Shown here: positions 1 through 9,310 of the stretch, piece after piece
How the letters are laid out: each line of letters begins with the position of its first letter
How positions within the stretch are numbered: the stretch's first letter is position 1
Source of the DNA: Flavobacterium coralii
GTDB taxonomy: Bacteria > Bacteroidota > Bacteroidia > Flavobacteriales > Flavobacteriaceae
Assembly: GCF_019891545.1 (NCBI RefSeq)
Contig: NZ_JAHDIU010000003.1
Span: 1-64,000, forward strand
Length of the DNA: 64,000 nucleotides
Direction: 5' to 3'
Notes under the pieces: model-generated
The model's database searches: none
Seen by the model: only the letters and a program-made list of their open reading frames with translations
What the model was told of the DNA's origin: nothing
Position numbers and translations under genes: made by a program

Positions 1-107
1 ATGAGATTTCTTTTAAGGGTCGTGGAAGATGACCACGTTGATAGGCTACAGGTGTAAAGGCCGTAATGCCAAAGCCGAGTAGTACTAATAACCCGTAAGC
101 TTATGTA
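1..107 (+). rRNA. rrl: 23S ribosomal RNA, 3' end (partial)
   Basis: The first ~107 bases match the conserved 3' terminal region of bacterial 23S rRNA, including the segment around GGTCGTGGAAGATGACCACG and the near-terminal GCCGAGTAGTACTAATA. The 5' part lies outside the window. The exact 3' end is approximate. It is followed by a spacer and 5S rRNA in the usual operon order. Confidence 0.93.
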
Positions 108-298
108 CGCCTTTCCTGCCCCGCAAGGGGCAGGGAAACACTTTCTACAGCAACAAAACACTTTATTCTTTATCGCAGTATGTTAACATATTAGCCATTA
201 GTAAACAGGCAAGAGGCAATAGCCACAAGCCGGATACTGATGGACAAAGCAAAGAGTACTGCTGCCTGTTGGCAAATGGCTCTTGCCTTGAAAAACTT
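108..298 (+). other. 23S-5S internal transcribed spacer
   Basis: There is no tRNA or open gene in this spacer. Two foldable elements are visible. One is a GC-rich hairpin just after the 23S end (TGCCCC-GCAA-GGGGCA, about 118-131). The other is a longer-range stem pairing AGGCAAGAG (207-215) with CTCTTGCCT (280-288), ending 10 bases before 5S. The second is placed where an RNase III-type processing stem would be expected; that role is inferred. Confidence 0.6.
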
Positions 299-404
299 AA
301 GGTGATTATTGCGGCGGGGCTCACCTCTTCCCATCCCGAACAGAGAAGTTAAGCCCGCCTGCGCAGATGGTACTGCATCTTGTGGGAGAGTATGTCATCG
401 CCTT
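299..404 (+). rRNA. rrf: 5S ribosomal RNA
   Basis: This is the conserved 5S core (CCCATCCCGAACAGAGAAGT, then TAAGCCCGCC and GGTACTGCAT). The 5' end AAGGTGAT pairs with the 3' end ATCGCCTT to form helix I, which sets the ends at about 299 and 404. It closes the rRNA operon. Confidence 0.95.
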
Positions 405-412
405 TCTTTTGA

Positions 413-447
413 AAACCCTATCCAGTACGGATAGGGTTTTTTGTTTT
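413..447 (+). terminator. rRNA operon terminator
   Basis: An 11-bp perfect stem AAACCCTATCC (413-423) / GGATAGGGTTT (429-439) with loop AGTAC is followed by a T-rich run, a few bases after 5S. Confidence 0.9.
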
Positions 448-654
448 TAGGCTTACCTGCATTGCCTAAAGCCTCAGTTTATTTCGTCTTTTAGCAAATC
501 AAATTATATTATAAGATTTCAATGTTTCAACTTATCCTATGCTATTTAACGATTTGATAAGCTAACATGACGATATTTTGATACTATCGCTATAACTCTT
601 GCGTTAAAGTTTTATAAATTTGCTAAATTTAAATTTGGTAACGGTTAAGGGGGA

Positions 655-3600
655 ATGATAAAAAAATGGTTTGTATCAGTATTTATACTGCTAATGGGTT
701 TAAACTCATTCGCACAGCTTGACGACTTTAGTTTAGATGTTGCTGTAGCTGATGAAACCTGCGATGATAATGCATCACTCACCTTTACAATTACAGGTGC
801 TACGCCGGGTTCAACTTTTCTTTACACGGTATATAAATTACCAGATGTGGTAAATCCTGTAGAGGTTACTAATGCAGATACTGTTACCAATCTAGACTCG
901 GGAACCTACCTTGTTGTTGCTGAACAATCTCTAAACGGGGAATCTCTTTCTGTAGAACAGGAAGTAGTTATAGAGAATGCAATAGAACCACTTACCTACA
1001 CCATATCATCTTTTAGCCAAAACTGTACAACAGGAGGTGTTGTAACAATAACAACAACATCGGGTACGGCTGCTGAATATGAAATCATCTCCGGGCCTGA
1101 AACAAGGCCGTTACAAACATCAAATGTTTTTCAGGATTTACCTGAAGGGACATATAATATAAGGGTTTTTGATGTATGCGGCCAGGGTGTGGTAACTACT
1201 TACACACTTGTTTTAGAGGCTGCAACTCCCGTAGTTTCTGCGCCACAGTTTGAAGATGTAATTACAACCGGCTGTACATCGGCTATTATAACAAACACAA
1301 TTAGTTATCCGGAAGGTGTTGCAATTAGTTATCCATTAACGGTAACCTACACAATTTATCCACCAGACGGAACTGAAATAACAGATACTGTTATCTATAA
1401 TGAAGGTGTCCCGAATTTACTGGAGTTGGAATATCAACTTGATCTGTACCCGGGAGAACAATTTACCTACGATATCTCTATTACAAATAGCTGTGGTAAC
1501 CAGTATGGTAATACAGGTATGGTGGTTAATCCGCTGCCCGAAATTTCAAATAATTTAGTATCACTGCCGTGTGGCGAATATTATCTGACACTTAGTGTGC
1601 TTCATTATTCTCCGCCATTTACTATAGACCTGCAGTCTGATGCGGAAGGTTTTAATCCTGTAAGTTATAATCCGGCTCATCCCGGCCCCTTTAATGAAGG
1701 CTCTTTAACTTATGGAGGTGAGGGTAACCCCATACCCGAAGGCAACTATACAGCTACTATTACAGATGCCTGTGGCAGGACGGCAAGTTTAGAATTTTCT
1801 GTTGATGTTGAGAATCCCGTTATATCAGCTACAGGCAGGAATAATGGTTGCTTCTCCGAATTTGGGCGTATCATAATAGGAATTGCTTCACGGGAAATTG
1901 TTTCAGCTGAAATAATTGAAGGGCCTCCCGCTTATATAGAGCAAAACCCGCAGCCTTTTCCGCATGACGTCTCTCCATCAATAAACTCTGCAGGGAGGCT
2001 GGTTGTAAATAATCTGCCTGTAGGCGACTATATTGTCCGGATAACAGATGATTGCGGGCAGGTGCATGAAGTACCTGTAAGTGTTCCCGTTTTTGTGGAA
2101 AGGGATTTTACAGGAACTACACAGGCTGATTGTACCATTGGTTTTGGTTCCTTAGAAGTATCAAGTGGCAACGGCGCGCTAACAGCAATAACACTTATTG
2201 ATGCACCGGATGAATATGAACCCGATACACCTGTAGATATATCTGAAGCAATAAATTCTGTTACGGGAGATTTATACCTTGACAGCCTGCCGGAAGGTAT
2301 TTATGTATTTGAAGGTACAGACGTTTGCGGAATAGTGCGTACGGTAACTGTAAATGTAGTTGGTTACCAGCCTGATGACACACCATTTACTTTTGATCCT
2401 AATTGCGGCTCTTTTGATATACTGATGTCTGATACAGATAATATTTCGGTATCACCTACCTATTGGCTCCAGGAGCTAAATACAGAAACAGGCGAGTGGG
2501 GACATCCTGCTACAGGCGTGCCCTATCCTGAAGGCACCATACCTACAGAGGATAATTCGTTTCCTCTGGCGAACAACCAGACTACATTTAATTTAACTTT
2601 TGCGGGAGATTTCAGGATTATTAAGGCGTTTGAAAGTTTTGGCAACGGTAACCAGGCAAAAAACTGTATAATAGAACTCGGTGCTTTTAATTACCTTAAC
2701 AACCCGCGTATAAACAGTTTCTTTAAACTTAACTGTAGTGGTAACCCAGACGATATTTATATAGATGCTGATGGAATAGCACCACTAAATTACTTTTTGA
2801 TTGACCCCGACACAAACCAGATACTACTGGATAATGGCACTAATAATATATTTTCGGGGCTTGCACCGGGTACATATACATTTCAGGTAGAAGATGATTG
2901 TGGTAATGTATCTACTAAAACACAGAATATAAATATTCTTCCCGATCTTGTTACTGCAAATCAGCCCGCTAACCTTTTTGAATGTGTGGAGCCGGGAGAG
3001 GAACTCAATTTTGAATTTGACCTTTCGCAGCAAAATGAAGCTATACTCGGAAACCAGCCCGCGAACTCTTATACTATTACATATCACTTAACGCTTGCTG
3101 ATGCAGAAAATGGCACCAATGCCATTTCTGAACAGTTTGAACTCACACAACCTTCTGTTACGATATATGCGAGCCTTGTGCATAATCGTATAACGGTTTG
3201 TAATGATGTAGTTTCCTTTACACTAACAATAGCGGAAAACCCTGAGCTTGATATAGAACAGGAATATTATTTGTGCGAAGGCAGCTTTGTAACGGTATCT
3301 GCAGGAAACGGATATGATTCTTATTTGTGGTCAACTGGAGAAACATCTTCTTTTATACTTGTGACTGAACCCGGAGAGTATAGTGTTACTGTTACCAATA
3401 ATAACTGTTCGGCTGCTGCACAGGTTGTTGTAACGCTTTCGGAACCTGCTACATCTGTATGGGTAGATACAGAAGATTGGACTGTAAACAATAATAGTAT
3501 AAATGTTTCGGCTGCCGGTAATGGGCAGTATGAATATTCGCTTGACGGTATAACATATCAGGCAGTAGGCACATTTACCGGCCTCGAACCCGGTATTTAT

Positions 3601-3915
3601 ACTGTTTATGTTCGCGATATAAACGAATGCGGAATTATTGAACAGGAGGTAGTACTGCTAAACTATCCTAAATTTTTTACACCGAACGGAGACGGTATCA
3701 ATGAAACATGGAGGATACCTTTTTCATGGTTTGAAGAAAATCTTACAGTTGTTGTATTTGACCGCTTCGGCAAGGTAATAACTTCTTTTGATTCTGAAAG
3801 CCCCGGTTGGGATGGAACTTACAACGGCAGGCGTCTTCCTTCTACCGACTATTGGTTTTTGGTAACACGTGAAGACGGGCGTGTACACAGAGGCCATTTC
3901 TCAATGGTGCGATAG
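655..3915 (+). CDS. Secreted T9SS gliding-motility-type (CHU_C C-terminal) surface protein
   Basis: This is a 1086-residue exported protein. Residues 1-20 form a signal peptide ending in NSFA-Q. The long middle is Cys- and Gly-containing beta-rich repeats of the kind seen in adhesin-like gliding proteins, with recurring 'G.Y...V.D.CG' units spaced about 90-100 residues apart. The last ~80 residues (FFTPNGDGINETW, then DRFGK and YWFLVTRE) match the type-B T9SS sorting domain (gliding motility-associated C-terminal family). By family knowledge it is exported through T9SS and kept at the cell surface; ligand and role are unknown. Two copies of the Bacteroidota -7 element TAAATTTG lie upstream (615-622 and 630-637). 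It is monocistronic by spacing. Family assignment is sure for the C-terminus only. Confidence 0.88.
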   Translation: MIKKWFVSVFILLMGLNSFAQLDDFSLDVAVADETCDDNASLTFTITGATPGSTFLYTVYKLPDVVNPVEVTNADTVTNLDSGTYLVVAEQSLNGESLSVEQEVVIENAIEPLTYTISSFSQNCTTGGVVTITTTSGTAAEYEIISGPETRPLQTSNVFQDLPEGTYNIRVFDVCGQGVVTTYTLVLEAATPVVSAPQFEDVITTGCTSAIITNTISYPEGVAISYPLTVTYTIYPPDGTEITDTVIYNEGVPNLLELEYQLDLYPGEQFTYDISITNSCGNQYGNTGMVVNPLPEISNNLVSLPCGEYYLTLSVLHYSPPFTIDLQSDAEGFNPVSYNPAHPGPFNEGSLTYGGEGNPIPEGNYTATITDACGRTASLEFSVDVENPVISATGRNNGCFSEFGRIIIGIASREIVSAEIIEGPPAYIEQNPQPFPHDVSPSINSAGRLVVNNLPVGDYIVRITDDCGQVHEVPVSVPVFVERDFTGTTQADCTIGFGSLEVSSGNGALTAITLIDAPDEYEPDTPVDISEAINSVTGDLYLDSLPEGIYVFEGTDVCGIVRTVTVNVVGYQPDDTPFTFDPNCGSFDILMSDTDNISVSPTYWLQELNTETGEWGHPATGVPYPEGTIPTEDNSFPLANNQTTFNLTFAGDFRIIKAFESFGNGNQAKNCIIELGAFNYLNNPRINSFFKLNCSGNPDDIYIDADGIAPLNYFLIDPDTNQILLDNGTNNIFSGLAPGTYTFQVEDDCGNVSTKTQNINILPDLVTANQPANLFECVEPGEELNFEFDLSQQNEAILGNQPANSYTITYHLTLADAENGTNAISEQFELTQPSVTIYASLVHNRITVCNDVVSFTLTIAENPELDIEQEYYLCEGSFVTVSAGNGYDSYLWSTGETSSFILVTEPGEYSVTVTNNNCSAAAQVVVTLSEPATSVWVDTEDWTVNNNSINVSAAGNGQYEYSLDGITYQAVGTFTGLEPGIYTVYVRDINECGIIEQEVVLLNYPKFFTPNGDGINETWRIPFSWFEENLTVVVFDRFGKVITSFDSESPGWDGTYNGRRLPSTDYWFLVTREDGRVHRGHFSMVR

Positions 3916-4099
3916 TGTGGAATTTCTACACATTTAATGTTGATTTTATAAATTTCTCTACAGTTTAAAAATTGTCAATCTATTTCACAATGCTTTGTTA
4001 TCTGTTGATATATAAGGTATTATCATCATTTTAAATAATGATGTATGTATTGGTATGGTTGTTTCATATACTTAAGCAAATCACCTGACAATTTGTTTT

Positions 4100-4318
4100 A
4101 TGAAAAGTATATTGATAACCGCAACACTGATTTTTGGCATTTCTGCAAACGCTGCACGAATGATGATGACTGCTAACCCTTTAAACATCAACACAAGAAA
4201 GCAGCGTATGCTGGTAAAGATGAATGCCTACCAGGTACCCTCAAATCTGCTGAAATATTTAAATATAAACAGCCACATGTTTTCAGTTTCTGAAATCGTG
4301 GCGACTAACCGGGTGTGA
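4100..4318 (+). CDS. Small secreted peptide, hypothetical
   Basis: This is a 72-residue protein of no recognised family. The N-terminus MKSILITATLIFGISANA looks like a signal peptide cleaved after residue 18, leaving a basic, Met- and Asn-rich mature peptide of ~54 residues. It stands alone between the large surface protein and a response regulator, and is followed by two tandem hairpins, the second terminator-like. The ATG at 4100 is the only sensible start. A chance reading frame cannot be excluded because there is no motif, but the signal peptide and downstream terminator favour a real gene. Confidence 0.5.
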   Translation: MKSILITATLIFGISANAARMMMTANPLNINTRKQRMLVKMNAYQVPSNLLKYLNINSHMFSVSEIVATNRV

Positions 4319-4386
4319 GAACCCATTTATGTAACAAAAGAACCATTAGAATTAAAGTTGGATGTAAGCATATAGTAAGGTGATGA

Positions 4387-4440
4387 GAAGAATTTTTATT
4401 CTTCGACAAGAGGAGACGTAACAGTCTCCTTTTGTTTTTA
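4387..4440 (+). terminator. Tandem hairpins, second one terminator-like
   Basis: Hairpin 1 is GAAGAAT (4387-4393) / ATTCTTC (4398-4404) with loop TTTT. Hairpin 2 is AGGAGAC (4411-4417) / GTCTCCT (4424-4430) followed by TTTGTTTTTATT. The pair lies between the small secreted gene and the response regulator. The second fits an intrinsic terminator; the first could be part of the same 3' UTR. Confidence 0.65.
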
Positions 4441-4494
4441 TTAACATACCGAACGATGTAAAACGCTTACATTTGCATATAATAAAATTTCCCT

Positions 4495-5841
4495 ATGAGT
4501 GCCGAAATACTGGTTATTGACGATGACACCGCTTTTTGTGTTATGCTGAAAACTTTTTTACAGAAAAAAGGTTTCGCCGTAACCAATGCTTTTAGTGCAG
4601 GCGAGGCGCAGGAAATTATCAGCAAGAAAACATTTGATGTAGTGCTTACCGACATCCGTATGCCTGATAGCAGCGGCTTGGAAATACTTAAACATGTTAA
4701 GCACAATGCACCCGCCACTCAGGTAATTTTAATGACAGGATATACCGATATTAAAACAGCTGTGAATGCTATGAAATCGGGTGCGTTTGATTATGTGGGC
4801 AAGCCTATAAACCCCGATGAAATATTGCACACCATTAAGCAGGCATTGGGTAAAAACGAAACTAAGGTCACTGCAACACCACAGGCAGGTAAAAAACCTT
4901 CGAAAGCAGCAGCCGAACTTCCATACGTGAAAGGGATAAGCCGGGAAGCGGAGCGTTTATACGAACATATATACCTTGTTGGGCCAACAAATATGTCGGT
5001 ACTTATAATTGGCGATAGTGGTACTGGTAAGGAATATATAGCCCATTCTATACACAAGCAAAGCAGGCGGGCCGATATGCCCTATATAGCCGTTGATTGC
5101 GGCGCCATACCCAAAGACCTTGCATCAAGCGAATTCTTTGGGCACATTAAAGGCTCGTTTACGGGGGCTGTTAATGATAAGACAGGGCATTTTGAAGCTG
5201 CAAATGGCGGAACGCTATTTCTGGACGAAGTGGGCAACCTGTCTTATGAAGTGCAGGTGCAGTTACTGCGTGCCCTCCAGGAACGTAAAATTAAGCCTGT
5301 AGGCAGTAATAACGAGCTAAGTGTAGATATACGTGTAATTGCGGCAACAAACGAAGATTTGGCAGAAGCTGTAAAGCGGGGCGATTTCAGGGAAGACCTT
5401 TATCACAGGCTTAACGAGTTTTGCATAAGGGTGCCACGCCTTGCCGAGCGCACAGATGATATTATGATATTTGCCCATTACTTTTTATCTCAGGCGAATG
5501 AAGACCTTGAAAAAGAGATAGAAGGATTTGACAGCGAAGTCGAGGAGCTTTTCCTAGCGTATGACTGGCCGGGTAACCTGCGTGAAATGAAGAACATTAT
5601 AAAACGCTCTGTTTTACTGGAAAGAGGCAGGCAAATAACACTTGCCGTGTTACCGCCCGAAATGCAGGAAGCAGCCAAAGCGGCAAGCTCTCTTGCAGGC
5701 TACAGTAAGGCTAATGAAGAGCAGGCTATAATGGAAGCATTAGAGAAAGCCAACTACAACAAATCTAAAGCGGCAAGATTACTTGATATTGACAGGAAAA
5801 CGCTTTATAATAAGCTCAAGCTATACAATATCGACCTTTAG
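4495..5841 (+). CDS. Sigma-54-dependent response regulator (NtrC family)
   Basis: This is a 448-residue three-domain regulator. Residues 4-120 are a receiver with acidic pocket D10/D11, phospho-acceptor D53 (LTDIRMP) and the conserved Thr/Lys regions. Residues ~145-385 are the AAA+ sigma-54 activator domain, with Walker A GDSGTGKE (173-180), the sigma-54 contact loop GSFTGA (220-225; Ser replaces the usual Ala) and Walker B LFLDE (241-245). The last ~45 residues are a Fis-type helix-turn-helix ([19 protein letters not shown]). A -7 box TACATTTG lies at 4468-4475. It ends tail-to-tail with the hybrid kinase at 5838-8252, the likely phosphate source. Targets are not visible in the window. Confidence 0.95.
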   Translation: MSAEILVIDDDTAFCVMLKTFLQKKGFAVTNAFSAGEAQEIISKKTFDVVLTDIRMPDSSGLEILKHVKHNAPATQVILMTGYTDIKTAVNAMKSGAFDYVGKPINPDEILHTIKQALGKNETKVTATPQAGKKPSKAAAELPYVKGISREAERLYEHIYLVGPTNMSVLIIGDSGTGKEYIAHSIHKQSRRADMPYIAVDCGAIPKDLASSEFFGHIKGSFTGAVNDKTGHFEAANGGTLFLDEVGNLSYEVQVQLLRALQERKIKPVGSNNELSVDIRVIAATNEDLAEAVKRGDFREDLYHRLNEFCIRVPRLAERTDDIMIFAHYFLSQANEDLEKEIEGFDSEVEELFLAYDWPGNLREMKNIIKRSVLLERGRQITLAVLPPEMQEAAKAASSLAGYSKANEEQAIMEALEKANYNKSKAARLLDIDRKTLYNKLKLYNIDL

Positions 5842-8252
5842 GCCACTTCTTCCTGAAGCATAGCCAGCAGCTCATTAATCTTTATTTCAGCTTTTTGTAT
5901 AAGGGTTTCAATTTGCCCTATTGGCATTTCCTGTGCGTTATCTTCTATAGGTATAAGCAGCCCTGCAATAGCGTTAGCTTCCATCTGCCTTAGCATTGGT
6001 ATCATTTTATGGGCCGTTTCACCAAGAGATTGCCGGTTGTTATCGGCAGCTGCTTTCTTTAGCGTTTCAATATTCTCTTTTGCACTATCGCTAAAGGTTT
6101 CCAGTATGGCTTTTAAAGATTCGTTGTCATCTCCGGTAAATTGGCGCAGGCTTTTAAGGTTATATAATGGGCCGTTGTCGTCATGGTGGCGTAGCTGTTT
6201 TTTAGCGGCAGGAATTGCTTTATTTCCAAAAATATTAGATATAAGGGCTAACAAAGTTTCAAGCTGCACCGGTTTAGGGTGGCTTGCGGTAAAACCTTTT
6301 CCAGTAAAGTCATTCTCAGTTAGATCACGCTTTCCGGAAAGCGCAATTACAGGCATTGTGGCAATGGTTCTATTATCGTGCTGCCTTACCAGCTTCACAA
6401 GATCGAAACCATTCATTTGTGGCATCTGTATATCAGTAAGCAGAAGGTCATAATGCTCCTGTTCCAGGTGTGCAATAACTTCCGCAGCATTAATTTCTGT
6501 TACTACTGTTACAGGATATTGAGAAAATAATTCCTGCATCAGGGTTAGCTGCATCGCATCATCATCTGTAATTAGTATCTTTTTCCCTTCGAGATATTTT
6601 GTTATATCTTCAGTAATTTCTTTTTCGGCAGTAGTATTTCCTGTTTCGCATGGCACACAGGGTATCATGATGGCAAACAAAGAACCTTTGCCTTCTTCGC
6701 TCTCAAGGTGTATGGTGCCGCCCAACAGTTCAGTTATCCTTTTAGAAATGGTAAGGCCAAGCCCGGTGCCGCCAAATTTCTTTTCTATGCCACTGTGTGC
6801 CTGGGTAAATTCCTTGAATACATCATCCTGTTTTTCTTTGGCTATACCTATGCCTGTATCTATAACAGAAATATTTATAAAACCATTTTCCAGCCTGCCG
6901 GTTACCTCTACAGATCCTTCCTGCGTAAACTTCACGGCATTGCCTACCAAATTGGTAATAACCTGTTTAATACGGTAGGGGTCGCTGATAAAGTTGCGGT
7001 TCAGTTCTTCATCTATATCCCAGTTAAGCTCTATATTTTTATTTATGGCAATGGGCTCCAGTACGCGGCAGGTAGCCTCTATTGCATTTTTCATATTGAA
7101 GCTCACTTTTTCTATAGATATGCTGTTGTTTTCAAGTTTAGAAAAGTCGAGAAGGTCATTAACCAGCCTCAGTATAAAGTCAGCCGATTCTTTAATATTA
7201 GACAGGTACTGTTTTTGCCTTTGGGGCATTTCAGATTCTTTAAGCAGGTCATAAAAACCTATTATGCTGCCAAGTGGTGTGCGTATGTCGTGGGTAACAG
7301 TAGCCATAAGCATGCTTTTGCTGCGCAGCAGGTTTTCATTTTCTTTGTTAAGTACTTCAAGCTGCCTGCGGTAATTCTGGTTGCTGGTTAGGTCGCGTAT
7401 AATTACCCAGGCCAGTGCGAGCAGGATAAGAAAACTGGCTGCACCTACCCACGCCATAGTATCGGCGGTTTTGGCAAGCGCGTTTCTTGATTCTTTAATC
7501 TGGTCGTATGAGTTTTGCAGGAAATCATTCTCTACAGATGAAAGTATCACCCTTAGCTGGTCTGATATTACCCGGCTTTCATCCAGCAGCTTTTGTTCTT
7601 TTTGTAATAGTTGGTATTGCAACAGGTCATCCCTCCGGATGAGCCTGCGTAGCACCTTGTCAAAAACAATGGCAAGGGAGTCATTACTCATCTGCAGCTT
7701 ACGGATAGAATCGAGCTGTTGCTGTGTTAAAAGCGAATTGGCAAGGTTTTCCCACTGGTAGCGTCGTGATACCGGTACAGGCTTGAGTGTGCCCCTTACC
7801 GAATCTTTTGCGTTATAAATGCTGCTTATAGCGCTCCTGAAAGTATTTTTCCGGTTATACTCCTTCCTGTAATTGATTATCTCCTGTACGCTGTTCTTTT
7901 TGCGTTCCAGCAGCATTTGCACTGTATCAAATTTTTGTACCTGTGCAGGCTCAGCTTCACTTTTTATAGTTTCAATTTCGCGGTTAACGCTGTCTAATGC
8001 CTGTGTATATTTGTCAAAATCTTTAGGGTCGGCGGTGAGTATGCTGTTCCTGGCAAGTGATTCTGATGCATAAAGGCTTGCAAGGGTATTGCTGATTTTT
8101 AATATTTTGCGGTTATCGCTGTTGCCGGTATCAGGTGCGGCAATTTTAGATATTTCGGTATATACAAACCAAACGGATACAACCGCTGTAACAAACAGCA
8201 GGATGTATCCGCCTATAACTTTATATTTTACAGCCTTTGGCTTTTGTACCAT
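5838..8252 (-). CDS. Hybrid sensor histidine kinase with receiver and Hpt domains
   Basis: This is an 804-residue membrane kinase. One membrane segment is at 13-32 and a second at ~267-286, flanking a ~230-residue helical extracytoplasmic sensor region. The DHp domain carries the phospho-His H321 (TVTHDIRTPLGS). The ATPase domain has N-box NLVGNAVKF, G1 DTGIGIA and G2 GGTGLGL up to ~530. A receiver follows at ~557-675 with acceptor D607 (YDLLLTDIQMP), and the C-terminus is an Hpt-like domain with H748 (ETAHKM). This gives a complete His-Asp-His relay in one protein, which by known relay logic should end on a separate regulator; the adjacent convergent sigma-54 regulator is the obvious candidate. 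Its stop shares 4 bp with that gene. An XRE gene lies 70 bp upstream on the same strand. Confidence 0.94.
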   Translation of the reverse strand: MVQKPKAVKYKVIGGYILLFVTAVVSVWFVYTEISKIAAPDTGNSDNRKILKISNTLASLYASESLARNSILTADPKDFDKYTQALDSVNREIETIKSEAEPAQVQKFDTVQMLLERKKNSVQEIINYRKEYNRKNTFRSAISSIYNAKDSVRGTLKPVPVSRRYQWENLANSLLTQQQLDSIRKLQMSNDSLAIVFDKVLRRLIRRDDLLQYQLLQKEQKLLDESRVISDQLRVILSSVENDFLQNSYDQIKESRNALAKTADTMAWVGAASFLILLALAWVIIRDLTSNQNYRRQLEVLNKENENLLRSKSMLMATVTHDIRTPLGSIIGFYDLLKESEMPQRQKQYLSNIKESADFILRLVNDLLDFSKLENNSISIEKVSFNMKNAIEATCRVLEPIAINKNIELNWDIDEELNRNFISDPYRIKQVITNLVGNAVKFTQEGSVEVTGRLENGFINISVIDTGIGIAKEKQDDVFKEFTQAHSGIEKKFGGTGLGLTISKRITELLGGTIHLESEEGKGSLFAIMIPCVPCETGNTTAEKEITEDITKYLEGKKILITDDDAMQLTLMQELFSQYPVTVVTEINAAEVIAHLEQEHYDLLLTDIQMPQMNGFDLVKLVRQHDNRTIATMPVIALSGKRDLTENDFTGKGFTASHPKPVQLETLLALISNIFGNKAIPAAKKQLRHHDDNGPLYNLKSLRQFTGDDNESLKAILETFSDSAKENIETLKKAAADNNRQSLGETAHKMIPMLRQMEANAIAGLLIPIEDNAQEMPIGQIETLIQKAEIKINELLAMLQEEVA

Positions 8253-8322
8253 ATACTAAAGGTAACAGTTTTTTCTGTATAGAAAACGGCAAAGGCAGGG
8301 TAAAAGTATTGCTGTTGTTTCC

Positions 8323-8658
8323 TTAGCTTTTTACTATTACCCTTAAAAAGCTTATTTCTTCTTTAAGGTGCTGTATCTCTGCCCTCAGGCTTTCTACCAG
8401 TATGTCATAAACTTCTTTGTTACCCTGAGCCATGCTGCCGTTTTCGCCGCTGCCGGCGTCGGTTTCGTTAAAAAGCGCAGAAATACTTATATCCAGGATG
8501 CGTGCTATTTTTAAAAGTTTTACCACGTTAAGCCTCCTGTCATCTTTTTCAAGGCGGCCATAGTTACTTTGTGTAACATCAAGTTGTACCGCCATGGCTT
8601 CCTGAGTAATTCCTTTTTCCTCTCTCAGCCTTTTGATTTTTTGCCCGATTACGTTCAT
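8323..8658 (-). CDS. XRE-family helix-turn-helix regulator
   Basis: This is a 111-residue DNA-binding protein. Residues 5-60 are a Cro/CI-type HTH (IKRLREEKGITQEAMAVQL, then DVTQSNYGRLEKDDR). The C-terminal ~40 residues are predicted coiled coil (LVESLRAEIQHLKEEISFL), which suggests dimerisation. It lies 70 bp upstream of the hybrid kinase gene on the same strand and may be co-transcribed or regulate it; this is inferred. Related small XRE proteins with a C-terminal coil are common in Flavobacteriaceae and usually uncharacterised. Confidence 0.87.
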   Translation of the reverse strand: MNVIGQKIKRLREEKGITQEAMAVQLDVTQSNYGRLEKDDRRLNVVKLLKIARILDISISALFNETDAGSGENGSMAQGNKEVYDILVESLRAEIQHLKEEISFLRVIVKS

Positions 8659-8965
8659 TATGTATTAGTTTAGATGTGTTTAATTAAAATATAACTACCT
8701 ATTAAGGTTTTAGCTTGAATGGAAATCCTAAATTTGAATATAATTCAGATTGTAGCTATTCAGGCTGCCTGTAAGGCTCTTACAAAAAAGCACGTATCTG
8801 CTCATTTTTGTTGTATAAAATTAGCAGACTGGCAAAGTAAATAAAACTTCATTGCTTTATTTTCGATATAAAGCAGTGTTTAATCGATAAAACACAAATA
8901 AAATATGAATAGATAATTACTTTTTGATAGTCAATTTTTAATTCTGAATCTTAAATACTGATGTT
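8659..8965. other. Intergenic region between divergent genes (307 bp)
   Basis: No gene is supported here. It is AT-rich and separates an XRE gene (leftward) from a small receiver-like gene (rightward). A + strand TAAATTTG (-7-like) lies at 8729-8736 without a well-spaced -33 partner. An 11-bp stem CATTGCTTTAT (8850-8860) / ATAAAGCAGTG (8868-8878), with one G-T wobble, could be an operator or leader hairpin. Confidence 0.5.
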
Positions 8966-9310
8966 ATGGTGATAAATGTATATGATAACCAAAAAGGCTA
9001 TTGCCAAATGTTGCAGGATATAGCCCCAAACGGAATAAAGTTTAAATGCATTGGTATGAACAGCCCGGCCCCGGCACCCAAAGGGAGCCTTGTTATTTTC
9101 TTTCTTTCGGATGAGATAGAGTTTATGGATTTTGTGAAACTTTACAGTCCCGAAATTAACTTAATACTTTGCGGTAACGGTAATGTGAGCAGTAGTATAA
9201 CAAAGCTGGCTAACATTAAGTATGTTGATATAAACCTTACCAGAGAAGATCTTATTGAAGCCCTGCTGCATGTTGTGCAGGAGTATAAATTAAAAACCCC
9301 CGTTGAGTAA
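8966..9310 (+). CDS. Small receiver-like protein lacking phosphorylation residues
   Basis: This is a 114-residue protein of no named family. The order of hydrophobic strands and helices (MVINVYD; LVIFFLSD; INLILCG; IKYVDINL; then helix REDLIEALLHVV) resembles a CheY-like receiver. However, the acidic pair after strand 1 and the conserved Lys after strand 5 are not present, so it would be a pseudo-receiver at best. Alternatively it is an unrelated alpha/beta fold. Its stop codon lies inside the loop of a terminator hairpin shared with the convergent acyl-CoA dehydrogenase gene. Confidence 0.6.
   Translation: MVINVYDNQKGYCQMLQDIAPNGIKFKCIGMNSPAPAPKGSLVIFFLSDEIEFMDFVKLYSPEINLILCGNGNVSSSITKLANIKYVDINLTREDLIEALLHVVQEYKLKTPVE

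Noticed and set aside
108-298. tRNA in the 23S-5S spacer
   Set aside because: No cloverleaf or T-arm consensus was found; only processing-type stems.
6037-8073. Several long reading frames on the + strand inside the hybrid kinase gene
   Set aside because: They lie fully within a strongly supported kinase on the other strand, have no domain signatures, and have skewed composition typical of antisense frames.
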